A DNA stretch of 49,395 bases from an uncultured Bilophila sp. (GTDB lineage Bacteria > Desulfobacterota > Desulfovibrionia > Desulfovibrionales > Desulfovibrionaceae). The stretch spans positions 1-49,395 of the forward strand of contig CAJUHZ010000017.1 of assembly GCA_910585945.1 (NCBI GenBank). The letters are read 5' to 3'. Both the position numbers and the translations under genes were made by a program. Positions 42,107-49,305 of the stretch are shown here, in pieces; the first letter of the stretch is position 1, and every line of letters begins with the position of its first letter. Below the pieces are notes generated by a model. It was not told the DNA's origin and did no database searches. It worked only from the letters and a program-made list of their open reading frames with translations.

Positions 42107-43465
42107 TTACGGCCGCGAACCACAGCCGGGCGATCCGGCGTCTTTTGCGCGCGTTTGCGCACGGGCTTCAATGGATCGCGCATGCGCCTCCAGGCATTCC
42201 ATGCGGGCGAGGCGGGCCACCGGCTCCGCCGCGCTTGCCGCGAACGCCGCGCTCGCGGCGATGACGCTGGTGCGCTTGCAAAAGGTTTGGACCGAAAGCG
42301 CCGAGGAAAAACGGGCCGTACCCAGCGTGGGGAGCACATGATTGGGGCCGGCGAAGTAGTCTCCGAGCGGTTCCGGAGAATACGGGCCAAGAAATACCGC
42401 GCCCGCGTGCCGGATGCGGGGCAGCAGTTCCCAGGGCGTGGCCGTCAGAATTTCAAGATGCTCGGGCGCGATGCGATTGGCCAGAGCAATGGCGGCTTCC
42501 ATATCGGGCAGGACGGCGACGGCGCTCCAGTCCGCCAGCGCCCTGGCTGCGATTTCCGCGCGCGGCAGATCTTGCAGCCGGCGTTCCAGCGCGGCCGTTA
42601 CGGCGCGGGCCACTCCCTCGTCATCCGTGAGGCAGACGGCCGACGCAAGCGTATCGTGTTCGGCCTGGGAGAGCATGTCCGCGGCGATCCACTCCGGATC
42701 GGCGGAGGCGTCGGCCAGAATCAGCACCTCGCTCGGGCCGGCGATCATGTCGATGCCGACTGTCCCCTGCACAAGCCGTTTCGCCGTGGTCACCCACAGG
42801 TTGCCCGGCCCGGCGATCACGTCCACGGCCGGCAGGCTCGGCGTGCCGTACGCCAGGGCCGCAATGGCCCAGGCTCCGCCCACGCGGTACACTTCACGCA
42901 CGCCCGCAATGCGCGCCGCGGCCAGAATGGCCGGGTTCAACGTGCCGTCGCGCCGGGGCGGCGAAACCACGGCCACTTCCTCCACGCCGGCCACAAGGGC
43001 GGGGATTGCCGTCATCAGCAGGCTGGACACAAGCGGGGTGTTCCCGCCCGTTCCGCCCGGCACATAGAGGCCGGCCCGTTCCACAGGCGTGACGCGCTGC
43101 CCCAGGATGCTCCCGTCCGCCCGGGTGAGGAACCAGGAGCGTTCCTTCTGGGCTTCGTGAAATTCCCGAAGGTTGGCCGCCGCGTTCCGGATGGTTTCAA
43201 GGGCGTCCCGGCTCATGGCGGCCACGGCTTCGTCCAGGGCGGCTTCGGGCACTCGCAACGGCCCTTCCATTTCCGGAGCGTCAAAACGGCGTGTGAAGTC
43301 AAGCAGGGCGGCGTCGCCCCGCTCGCGCACGTCAGCGATCATCCGGCGCACGTCGGCTTCCGCGCGCTGTTGCGCGTCGCACCGGGGGTCGGCACGCTCC
43401 GCCAGGCGAAGCAGCAGGAGCGGCCAGGATGATTCCGAAGGCAGGGACAACAGACGGCAAACCAT
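42107..43465 (-). CDS. hisD: Histidinol dehydrogenase HisD
   Basis: Catalyses the last two oxidations of histidine synthesis, NAD- and zinc-dependent. 452 residues. Motifs: YVPGGTGGNTPLVSSLLMTA, VSPPRRDGTLNPAILAAARI, IAGPGNLWVTTAKRLVQGTV, DMIAGPSEVLILADASADPE, DMLSQAEHDTLASAV, and the C-terminal FLGPYSPEPLGDYFAGPNHV with LPTLGTARFSSALSV. AAGGAG lies five bases before the ATG. No other his genes are adjacent. Confidence 0.96.
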   Translation of the reverse strand: MVCRLLSLPSESSWPLLLLRLAERADPRCDAQQRAEADVRRMIADVRERGDAALLDFTRRFDAPEMEGPLRVPEAALDEAVAAMSRDALETIRNAAANLREFHEAQKERSWFLTRADGSILGQRVTPVERAGLYVPGGTGGNTPLVSSLLMTAIPALVAGVEEVAVVSPPRRDGTLNPAILAAARIAGVREVYRVGGAWAIAALAYGTPSLPAVDVIAGPGNLWVTTAKRLVQGTVGIDMIAGPSEVLILADASADPEWIAADMLSQAEHDTLASAVCLTDDEGVARAVTAALERRLQDLPRAEIAARALADWSAVAVLPDMEAAIALANRIAPEHLEILTATPWELLPRIRHAGAVFLGPYSPEPLGDYFAGPNHVLPTLGTARFSSALSVQTFCKRTSVIAASAAFAASAAEPVARLARMECLEAHARSIEARAQTRAKDAGSPGCGSRP

Positions 43466-43523
43466 GAAAACTCCTTGCGCGGCGCAACGAAGCGCGCTTC
43501 ATTTCTCCGCATCACAACCTCTT

Positions 43524-43552
43524 ATTCTAAATGAAGATGGGGTGAAAGTCGA
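43524..43552 (-). promoter_or_regulatory. Possible promoter of hisD
   Basis: On the minus strand, TCGACT, a 17-base spacer, TAGAAT, about 60 bases before the hisD ATG. A moderate match to sigma-70 consensus. Confidence 0.45.
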
Positions 43553-43731
43553 GACGTTATTGTCCGGGCCGTTGCCCTGTCAGGGGCAATTCGGCCGCGC
43601 CGGGTGCGTTTCCCTGTTTTTCAGGAGAAACGGTTGACAAAGACCCGGGGGATACGCATTTTCATGCTTTAAAGCGTTTTCCCAATGAATTGCGGGCAAA
43701 CGCCTGGCGGCCGCGAGAGCGGGCGCCCGTG

Positions 43732-43833
43732 CCGAACAGGCGGGCAAATCGCGTTTTGCCTGCGAAATGACGGCAATGCCGCGATTGAAAAAGGATATTT
43801 TCAATCGCACAATGCTGCAAGACAGCTTCGGGC
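43732..43833 (+). repeat. Dispersed intergenic repeat family 3, copy b
   Basis: CGGGCAAATCGCGTTTTGCC, then the hairpin GCGATTGAAAA / TTTTCAATCGC, then ACAATGCTGCAAGACAGCTT. The last block also occurs in family 2, so the families are partly mosaic. It lies in the 500-bp gap between hisD and the selenoprotein gene; the rest of that gap shows no gene. Confidence 0.65.
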
Positions 43834-43965
43834 GGCATGGACTCCGGTTCATGGAAAGGCCGCCCGGGGAAGCGGGACTTCGTCACGACAGAGGAGCGCC
43901 GATCCCGGCGGATCGGCCCCGATTCCCGGACAATGTTGCAATGAAACTGCCCCTTGGAGGAAAAC

Positions 43966-44298
43966 ATGATTACGCTGACCGATGACGCCCGGCGGGAGCT
44001 TGAAGCCTATTTCGCCGGCTCTGGCAAGGCAAAATCCCCCATCCGCATTTATCTCGCTTCCGGCGGCTGACGCGGCCCGCGCCTTGCGCTGGCTCTGGAT
44101 GAGCCTACCGATGCCGACGCGCGTTTTGATGTGAACGGGCTGACGTTCTGCATGGAAAAGGAACTTGCAGCCTCTACCGGCGGCGTTACAGTCGATCTTT
44201 CCTACATGGGCTTTACGGTGGAACCTGTGAAACCTCTTGACGCCCCGGGGGGCGGCAGTTGCGGCGGTTCCTGCTCGGGCGGCAGTTGCGGCATTTAG
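43966..44298 (+). CDS. HesB/IscA-like selenoprotein, selenocysteine at codon 35 (UGA 44068-44070)
   Basis: A 110-residue protein read through an in-frame TGA. The start has GGAGG six bases upstream (MITLTDDARRELEAYFAG). The TGA sits in ASGG-U-RGPRLALALDEP, exactly where the paralogue at 44696 has ASGCGGPRLALALDEP and where IscA-type proteins have their first conserved cysteine (SGC motif). Downstream of the TGA, the frame continues to match the paralogue through FCMEKEL, VTVDLSYMGFTVEP and a Gly/Ser/Cys-rich tail (GGGSCGGSCSGGSCG), then TAG. HesB-like selenoproteins are a described family. Function is not established; Fe-S or metal/selenol redox chemistry is likely. A conventional reading would stop at residue 34 and miss it. 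Confidence 0.85.
44071..44110 (+). promoter_or_regulatory. Candidate bacterial SECIS element
   Basis: Just downstream of the UGA is a GC-rich segment ending in the hairpin GGCTC-TGGAT-GAGCC (44091-44105), 20 bases from the UGA. The Cys paralogue lacks this perfect stem (GCCCTCGATGAGCC). Bacterial SECIS hairpins lie in this position, but the fold was judged by eye only. Confidence 0.5.
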
Positions 44299-44303
44299 GG
44301 GCA

Positions 44304-44462
44304 GACCCCATGAACCCGCCCTGCTGCAAGGCCGTTTTTGCGTCCGGCGGCGTTGCGGGGTCAGCATTGACTGTATGTTCATACAGCTTCGCCCGCTGTT
44401 TGCCCCCTTGCCGGCCGGAAAAAATCTGCCTTTCGCGGACGGCGTTGCAATGAGGGCGGCCC
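44304..44462 (+). repeat. Dispersed intergenic repeat family 2, copy d
   Basis: ATGAACCCGCCCTGCTGCAA, GCGTCCGGCGGCGTTGCGGG, TGACTGTATGTTCATACAGC, CTTGCCGGCCGGAAAAAATC, TCGCGGACGGCGTTG. It starts six bases after the selenoprotein stop codon and separates the two HesB-like genes. Confidence 0.8.
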
Positions 44463-44530
44463 CTGGTCTCTGATCGCGGGACAGAAAAACTCCGAATCCG
44501 TCCTCCAGACGTTTTTTCGAGACCCGACCG

Positions 44531-44565
44531 CCCCGGAAGCCTGAAATGTCTTCCGGGGCGATTTT
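44531..44565 (+). terminator. Terminator between the two HesB-like genes
   Basis: CCCCGGAAG, 10-base loop, CTTCCGGGG, then CGATTTTT. The two genes are therefore probably transcribed separately. Confidence 0.85.
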
Positions 44566-44589
44566 TCGGGCAGGGGCGCGCCCCTTGCC

Positions 44590-44618
44590 TTGACGTTGCC
44601 GTGTCCGGTGACTACCTT
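44590..44618 (+). promoter_or_regulatory. Likely promoter of the Cys-type HesB-like gene
   Basis: TTGACG, 17-base spacer, TACCTT. The -35 hexamer is the same as that of the two tRNA promoters in this window. Confidence 0.55.
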
Positions 44619-44695
44619 GCTTCCGCAACGATGACGGGGAAGCGCTCCGCAATGCGGGGGGAACCGTCATAACGCATAACCACAAGGAAAACACC

Positions 44696-45019
44696 ATGTT
44701 CAGTATGACGGACACCGCCAGGCAGGAGCTTGACGCCTACTTTGAAGGCAAGGAAAAAAATCCCATCCGCATTTATATGGCCAGCGGCTGCGGCGGCCCC
44801 CGCCTTGCTCTTGCCCTCGATGAGCCGGGTGAAGACGATACGGTTTTTGAGGAGGGCGGCTTCTCCTTCTGCATCAACAAGGAGCTTTTGTCCCTGGTTG
44901 GCTCCGTGGCGCTGGACGTGACCCCCATGGGCTTTTCGGTCCAGCCGGAATTTCCGCTTCCCGAGTCGGGCGGAGGCTGCGGCAGTTGCTGCTCCAGCGG
45001 GTGCTCCGGTTGCCATTGA
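44696..45019 (+). CDS. HesB/IscA-like protein, cysteine paralogue
   Basis: 107 residues, a paralogue of the selenoprotein just upstream: MTDTARQELDAYFEGKEKNP, IRIYMASGCGGPRLALALDE with C32 at the position of Sec, FSFCINKELL, VALDVTPMGFSVQP, and a Cys-rich tail with CGSCC and SGCSGC. IscA-type proteins carry or transfer Fe-S clusters or iron, but the tail here is unlike the CxC end of IscA. An AAGGA box precedes the ATG. It ends 40 bases before the tRNA-Arg promoter. Confidence 0.85.
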   Translation: MFSMTDTARQELDAYFEGKEKNPIRIYMASGCGGPRLALALDEPGEDDTVFEEGGFSFCINKELLSLVGSVALDVTPMGFSVQPEFPLPESGGGCGSCCSSGCSGCH

Positions 45020-45060
45020 AATGTTTTTTCAGGGAAAAATAAAAAGGCGCAAAAAAGTGC

Positions 45061-45089
45061 TTGACGCCCGATGGACGCTGGAGTAGAAG
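45061..45089 (+). promoter_or_regulatory. Sigma-70-type promoter of tRNA-Arg
   Basis: TTGACG (45061-45066), 17-base spacer, TAGAAG (45084-45089), identical in both hexamers and spacing to the tRNA-Ala promoter. Confidence 0.75.
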
Positions 45090-45101
45090 CATTCCTCGGA
45101 C

Positions 45102-45178
45102 GCGGCTGTAGCTCAGCTGGATAGAGCAACAGGCTACGAACCTGTAGGCCGGGAGTTCGAATCTCTCCAGCCGCGCCA
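45102..45178 (+). tRNA. tRNA-Arg(ACG)
   Basis: 77 bases including CCA. Acceptor GCGGCTG pairs with CAGCCGC; anticodon arm CAGG-CTACGAA-CCTG (anticodon ACG); T arm GAGTTCGAATCTC. The 3' end lies 14 bases from the end of an integrase pseudogene facing it, so this tRNA is the likely attachment site of an element. Confidence 0.95.
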
Positions 45179-45192
45179 AAGATTTCAGGTGG

Positions 45193-46002
45193 TTATTGCA
45201 TTGCAGTAACCGCCTTGTTTTTTGGGCACATGCCCTTGGGCACATGCCCAATGTCGGGAAGCGCCTCCACGGCCGCCCGTTTTTGCTTGTCCATGACGTG
45301 CTGATAGTGAGTCAGGAGCATCGTCGGCGTGCTGTGTCCCATGAGCTTCGCCACTGTGCCGACGTCCACGCCGCCAGCAATCAACTCGGTGGCGAAAGCA
45401 TGGCGCAGATCGTAGGGACGAATGCGGCGTGTGATGCCGGCCCGCTGAAGGGTCTGTTTCCAGGCGTTTTTGATGCTGCTCACAGGTTGTCCATTGTGAT
45501 GGATCAGATGTTCGATGCCTTTCTCCAGATCGTCTTTTTGCCATGTCTCAAAGAGCGACAGCAGACTTTCCCGAATTGGCACTTCCCGCCAGGGGATGTT
45601 GGGATTCTTTTTGGCCCCATGCACGCGCAGCACTCCGCGCGAGAGATCCACATCCGCCCATGTCAGACGGAAAAGTTCGCTTGGCCCGACGCGAACCCCG
45701 CATTGCGCTCCCAGCACAATGACCCTGATGATATGGGGGCGACGCTGCATCCATAATGGCGCACAGTTCATCTGGCGTTGGGGGGATGAAGTGTTCATAC
45801 CTCTTTGGGGGAAGTTTCGGGAACCTGAGTTCCGGCATAAATCCATTGCTCATGCACCATCGGAGAACGGAGCATAATACAGACATTCTATTGTGAATGG
45901 TTGCCGCTTTCACAACACGTTTCCCGTGTTCTTCCATCAGGTTGGCAATCTGTTCCGCTGTGATTGCGTCCAGCGGAATGTCTCCCTTTGCAAAAGTTGG
46001 GA
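45193..46002 (-). pseudogene. Tyrosine recombinase pseudogene (frameshifted, N-terminus lost)
   Basis: The minus strand encodes EQFPTFAKGDIPLDAITAEQ, then IANLMEEHGKRVVKAATIHN and the core-binding domain in one frame. After DELCAIMDAASP the sense moves to another frame and continues PHIIRVIVLGAQCGVRVGPS to the catalytic end. Removing one base from the five-G tract at 45735-45739 restores a single frame. Catalytic residues remain (R in GVRVGPSELFRL, H-x2-R in DLRHAFATEL, H in LMGHSTP, Y in LTHYQHVM). The first about 50-100 residues are missing at the junction near 46000. Its C-terminal end faces the 3' end of tRNA-Arg, as expected for an integrase using that tRNA. Confidence 0.85.
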
Positions 46003-46800
46003 ACTGTTCCGGTGAAGGCGATCACAACGGCAGATATCACCATGCTGATGGAAGAGCATGGCAAGCGTAATGTGAAATCCGCAACGGTTCACGGCCGGAT
46101 GTCTGTATTACGCACAGTCTTGCGATGGTGCATGGAAAAGGAATTCATGCCGGAGATCAAGTTCCCCAAACTTCCCCCGACGAATTATGAGCATTTTATT
46201 CCCCCCACAACGGGGGAACTGGAAGCTCTTTTGTCGGTTGCCGCTCCGCACATCGTGCGGGTTATCGTTTTGGGAGCGCAATGCGGCCTGCGCGTCGGAC
46301 CATGTGAACTTTTCGGGCTGACATGGACGGACGTGGATCTGGTCCGTGGGGTAGTGCGCGTACACGGGTCAAAGAAAAACCCGAATGCGCCCTGGCGGGA
46401 AGTACCCATTCGGGAATCCCTGCTGCCAGTATTTACAGCGTGGCGACGCGATGACCAGGCCGAAGGCGTTGAATATCTGATCCATCACAAGGGCCAGCCG
46501 GTGAAGAGTATCCAAACAGCATGGGCGCTCACTCTGCGTCGGGCGGGAATCACCCGACGGATTCGTCCCTACGACTTGCGTCATGCCTTTGCCACGGAAC
46601 TGATCGCCGGCGGGGTGGATATCGGCACAGTGGCGAAGCTCATGGGACACAGTACTCCCACTATGCTCCTGATGCACTACCAGCACGTCATGGACACGCA
46701 AAAGCGGGCGGCTGTCGAAGCTCTTCCGGCTATGCCGGCATGTGCCCAACTTCATGTGCCCAAAAAACAAGGCGCTTGCAGGGAAAGCGCAAGCGCCTGA
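45964..46800 (+). pseudogene. Tyrosine recombinase, N-terminally truncated (head to head with the previous one)
   Basis: A homologue of the minus-strand integrase. True homology starts near 46003 (VPVKAITTADITMLMEEHGK, then the core-binding domain and full catalytic domain: CGLRVGPCELFGLTW, RPYDLRHAFATELIAGG, KLMGHSTPTMLLMHYQHVMD). The first about 13 residues of the open frame (MRPAECLPLQKLG) are antisense to the neighbour, not native. The catalytic half is intact, but loss of the N-terminal arm/core-binding part makes activity unlikely. It ends seven bases before a tRNA-Gly 3' fragment that faces it. Confidence 0.8.
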
Positions 46801-46806
46801 AATTTC

Positions 46807-46853
46807 TGGAGCGGGAAACGGGATTTGAACCCGCAACCTTCAGCTTGGGAAGC
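46807..46853 (-). other. tRNA-Gly(CCC) 3' fragment: attachment site of an integrated element
   Basis: The minus strand reads GCTTCCCAAGCTGAAGG (anticodon loop TTCCCAA), the T arm GCGGGTTCAAATCCCGT, and the acceptor strand TTCCCGCTCCA. Upstream of the anticodon loop the sequence stops matching a tRNA, so only the 3' half is present. This is the usual footprint of tyrosine-recombinase integration into a tRNA gene. The intact tRNA-Gly is not in the window. Confidence 0.8.
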
Positions 46854-47074
46854 ATGAACTTTACACTTTAACCTTTTGAAATAAAAAACAATTTAAAGTC
46901 TAAAATGTGCCGAATGTGCCCAAAAACGGCCTGAAAATGTGTCCGTCTCATGTGCCCATCTGTGGGCCTTTCGTCTTTCCCTCTATCTTTTCCCCCCCTC
47001 AGGCGTCAAGCCTGTCCTCCTCATCTTCTCCCTCTTCATTGCGCAAAAATATGTTGCTTGATATCCAAGAGCGC

Positions 47075-47544
47075 ATGAAGCGCATACCTTTTTCCCCCTC
47101 CTCTGGTTCGTCCTGACTTTTTTCCCTTTCTCTGCACTGGCCTGGATCGGCTCTGTCGTATCTGTGAGCGATGGCGATACGATCACTGTCGCTATCGATC
47201 ATGACCGGAAAACGTCGCTTGTAGTGCGTCTGTACGGTATTGATGCGCCCGAGGCTGCTCAGCCGCATGGCCCCGAATCTTCTGACTACCTGCGCGCACT
47301 GCTGCCCGCAGGCGCACGTGTGGATATCCTGCCTTTCGGTATGGATCGCTACGGCCGGACTGTTGCTCTAGTGCGTCACAACGGCATGGTGATCAATGGC
47401 CTGATGATCAAGGCTGGTCTCGCGTGGGTATATCCCCAGTATTGCCGGGCGCGCTTTTGCCGGTCATGACGCAAGGCGCAAAAGGCGGCGCGTGCTGCCT
47501 CTGCCGGCCTCTGGCGGGACGAAAACCCGACTCCCCCTGGGTAG
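47075..47544 (+). pseudogene. Secreted thermonuclease-like (SNase) gene, broken
   Basis: Staphylococcal-nuclease fold: VSDGDTITVAIDHDRK, RLYGIDAPEAAQPHG, DRYGRTVALVRHNGMVINGL, GLAWVYPQYC. Three lesions are seen. First, the signal peptide beginning at ATG 47075 (MKRIPF) is out of frame with the rest; one extra T in the T5C5 tract at 47089-47098 would give a proper leader (FFPLLWFVLTFFPFSALA). Second, TGA at 47467-47469 sits where relatives have Trp, and the frame then continues RKAQKAARAASAGLWRDENP. Third, the usual PPW end is lost by a slip in a C5 tract near 47532. A remnant frame from GTG 47164 to 47469 is open but lacks both ends. Confidence 0.75.
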
Positions 47545-47656
47545 GCGGAAAAACGAAAAAACGCGCTGAAAGCCCTTCCAACGGCGGTTTCAGCTTGCGA
47601 ACAGGGGAGATACCGTATAACGCTTATCAAAAATCATGCGTACAGGAGGGGAAATC

Positions 47657-48754
47657 ATGGATTTTTCGGAAAAAATAGCTGCTCTTTCGAAAAAGGTAAA
47701 ATCTGTTGGAGATGGCATCAAGACAGAAGAGGCCACCAAAAACGCGCTTGTGATGCCGTTTATTGCCGCTCTGGGGTATGATGTCTTCAATCCTGCCGAA
47801 GTAGTGCCCGAATTTTCTGCCCCCATTGGCGAATATAAAGACGCCCGCATCGACTATGCCATTTTGAATGAGGGGAAACCTATTGTTCTTATTGAATGTA
47901 AAGCACTAGGGACAGGGCTTGATTTCAAGCACTGCAATCAGCTTCAGCTTTATTTTCATGGTACAGAAGCGCCTATCGCTATTCTGACTGACGGAAACCG
48001 CTATCGATTTTATTCTGATTTAGAGACAACTAACCGTATGGACACCAAGCCATACATGGAATTTTGTCTGGATGACATGGATGATGCGCTCATCCCGGAA
48101 CTGCGCAAGCTCGTCAAGGGGAAGTTTGACCGGGATGTCTGCATGAGCGCCGCCAATGAACTCAAATACAACCGTGAGTTCAAGCGTATCATGGCGGAAC
48201 AGATGATCAAGCCGCATGATGATTTCGCACGTTTTTTCATCAGCCAAGCATATGATGGCCGCATCACGCAAAACGTACTGGAACGTTTTACTCCGGTGCT
48301 TGTCGGGGCATTGGAGCAGTTCATCAATGATCGCATCAATGACCGCCTGAAAAACGCCATGACGCAATCACAGCCTGAAAGCGCCCCCCCGGAATCGGAA
48401 ACGCCGCCATCTGAAACAGAGAATGGTGCTGATGCGCGCATTGTCACACTGGAAGAAGAAAAGGAAGCATACTATCTGGTCAAATCAATCCTGCGGGGAG
48501 TGGTTGATCCGGAGCGCGTGGTCATGCGGGATGCTGTCAATTTCTGCAATATCCTGCTTGACGATACCCTGAGACAGCCCATTTTCCGTCTGCATTTCAA
48601 CAAGCGCCCGTGGAAGGTTGGTCTCTTTGACGGCGACGCCAAAGATGAACGCATAGGCATTGAGACGCTGGATGAAATTTTGCCTCTGGCTGACCGTATC
48701 CGGGCAACTGTGGCGAAATATGAGGCTGCGAAAAAAGCGAAGGGAGGGGAGTGA
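47657..48754 (+). CDS. Orphan protein with HsdR-type N-terminal nuclease domain
   Basis: 365 residues. The first about 150 match the N-terminal domain of type I restriction endonucleases (HSDR_N): KTEEATKNALVMPFIAALGY, DARIDYAILNEGKPIVLIEC with the PD-(D/E)xK residues D66, E80 and K82, and HCNQLQLYFHGTEAPIAILT. The middle is helical (ELRKLVKGKFDRD), then an acidic Pro/Glu-rich linker (about 245-265), and a C-terminal domain (EEEKEAYYLVKSILRGVVDP) that may bind a ligand. No helicase domain and no hsdM or hsdS are nearby. GGAGGGG lies upstream of the ATG. Its stop overlaps the next start (ATGA). Likely a phage or island accessory gene. Confidence 0.8.
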   Translation: MDFSEKIAALSKKVKSVGDGIKTEEATKNALVMPFIAALGYDVFNPAEVVPEFSAPIGEYKDARIDYAILNEGKPIVLIECKALGTGLDFKHCNQLQLYFHGTEAPIAILTDGNRYRFYSDLETTNRMDTKPYMEFCLDDMDDALIPELRKLVKGKFDRDVCMSAANELKYNREFKRIMAEQMIKPHDDFARFFISQAYDGRITQNVLERFTPVLVGALEQFINDRINDRLKNAMTQSQPESAPPESETPPSETENGADARIVTLEEEKEAYYLVKSILRGVVDPERVVMRDAVNFCNILLDDTLRQPIFRLHFNKRPWKVGLFDGDAKDERIGIETLDEILPLADRIRATVAKYEAAKKAKGGE

Positions 48755-49272
48755 TGAAAACTCTGTTTGGGATTTGTATCGGATTGCTGATGATTTCGGG
48801 TGTGGCACTTGCGGCGGGAAACGAATTTTACAATCCAGATTCAAATATCATATCAGCAGTGGAGCTTTTCAAGGAATTTAAGCAGAACAGGTTCGCTTTC
48901 AAGAAAAATTTTTCCCAAAAGAAAATGATTGTTGTCGGGATTGTGGAAAAAGTTGGAGAAGGTTTTATAGGGGATATGGACAGTCAAAGGCTACCAGTTG
49001 TCAACCTACAAGGTCTGTTTGACGCATTTGTAAGCCAATCTAATGGGTTGGATCTGGCTGAGATTAACCAAGGTGATATTTTCAACGCAATTTGTACGGA
49101 TGTAAAAGAAGAGTTTTTAGGCATTTATACACAAGGCATATGTCAGCCTGTTCTTTTGGCACGGCCAGTAAATCAGAAGAGAGACATTATCTGGGTGACT
49201 CCTGACCGGGAAGCCATGAAATTCGCTTTTTCCCCACAGACTATCGAAAGGCTGACCGCACCGAAGCAGTAA
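48754..49272 (+). CDS. Secreted small protein, possible OB-fold (tRNA_anti-like)
   Basis: About 172 residues with a clear signal peptide (MKTLFGICIGLLMISGVALA, cut after ALAAG). The mature part begins with ISAVELFKEFKQNRFAFKKN, then MIVVGIVEKVGEGFIGDMDS, a pattern seen in tRNA_anti-like OB-fold proteins of unknown function. The later half has few recognisable features (FNAICTDVKEEFLGIYTQGI). ATG 48754 overlaps the previous stop, so both genes are probably translated from one mRNA. AT-rich codon use suggests recent acquisition. A terminator follows. Confidence 0.6.
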   Translation: MKTLFGICIGLLMISGVALAAGNEFYNPDSNIISAVELFKEFKQNRFAFKKNFSQKKMIVVGIVEKVGEGFIGDMDSQRLPVVNLQGLFDAFVSQSNGLDLAEINQGDIFNAICTDVKEEFLGIYTQGICQPVLLARPVNQKRDIIWVTPDREAMKFAFSPQTIERLTAPKQ

Positions 49273-49279
49273 AATAACG

Positions 49280-49305
49280 GCCCCGCGCAAGCGGGGCTTT
49301 TATTT
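49280..49305 (+). terminator. Terminator closing the nuclease-domain/secreted-protein pair
   Basis: GCCCCGC-GCAA-GCGGGGC followed by TTTTATTT. Confidence 0.85.

Noticed and set aside
45888..45920. A TTGTGAA...TTCACAA pair resembling a Rex operator
   Set aside because: The half-sites are too far apart for the Rex palindrome and lie inside an integrase pseudogene.
46807..46860. A complete tRNA-Gly gene on the minus strand
   Set aside because: Only the part from the anticodon loop to CCA matches; there is no D arm or 5' acceptor strand.
47467..47469. TGA in the thermonuclease gene as a second selenocysteine codon
   Set aside because: Relatives have Trp rather than Cys here, and the gene has other frame lesions; a nonsense mutation is the simpler reading.
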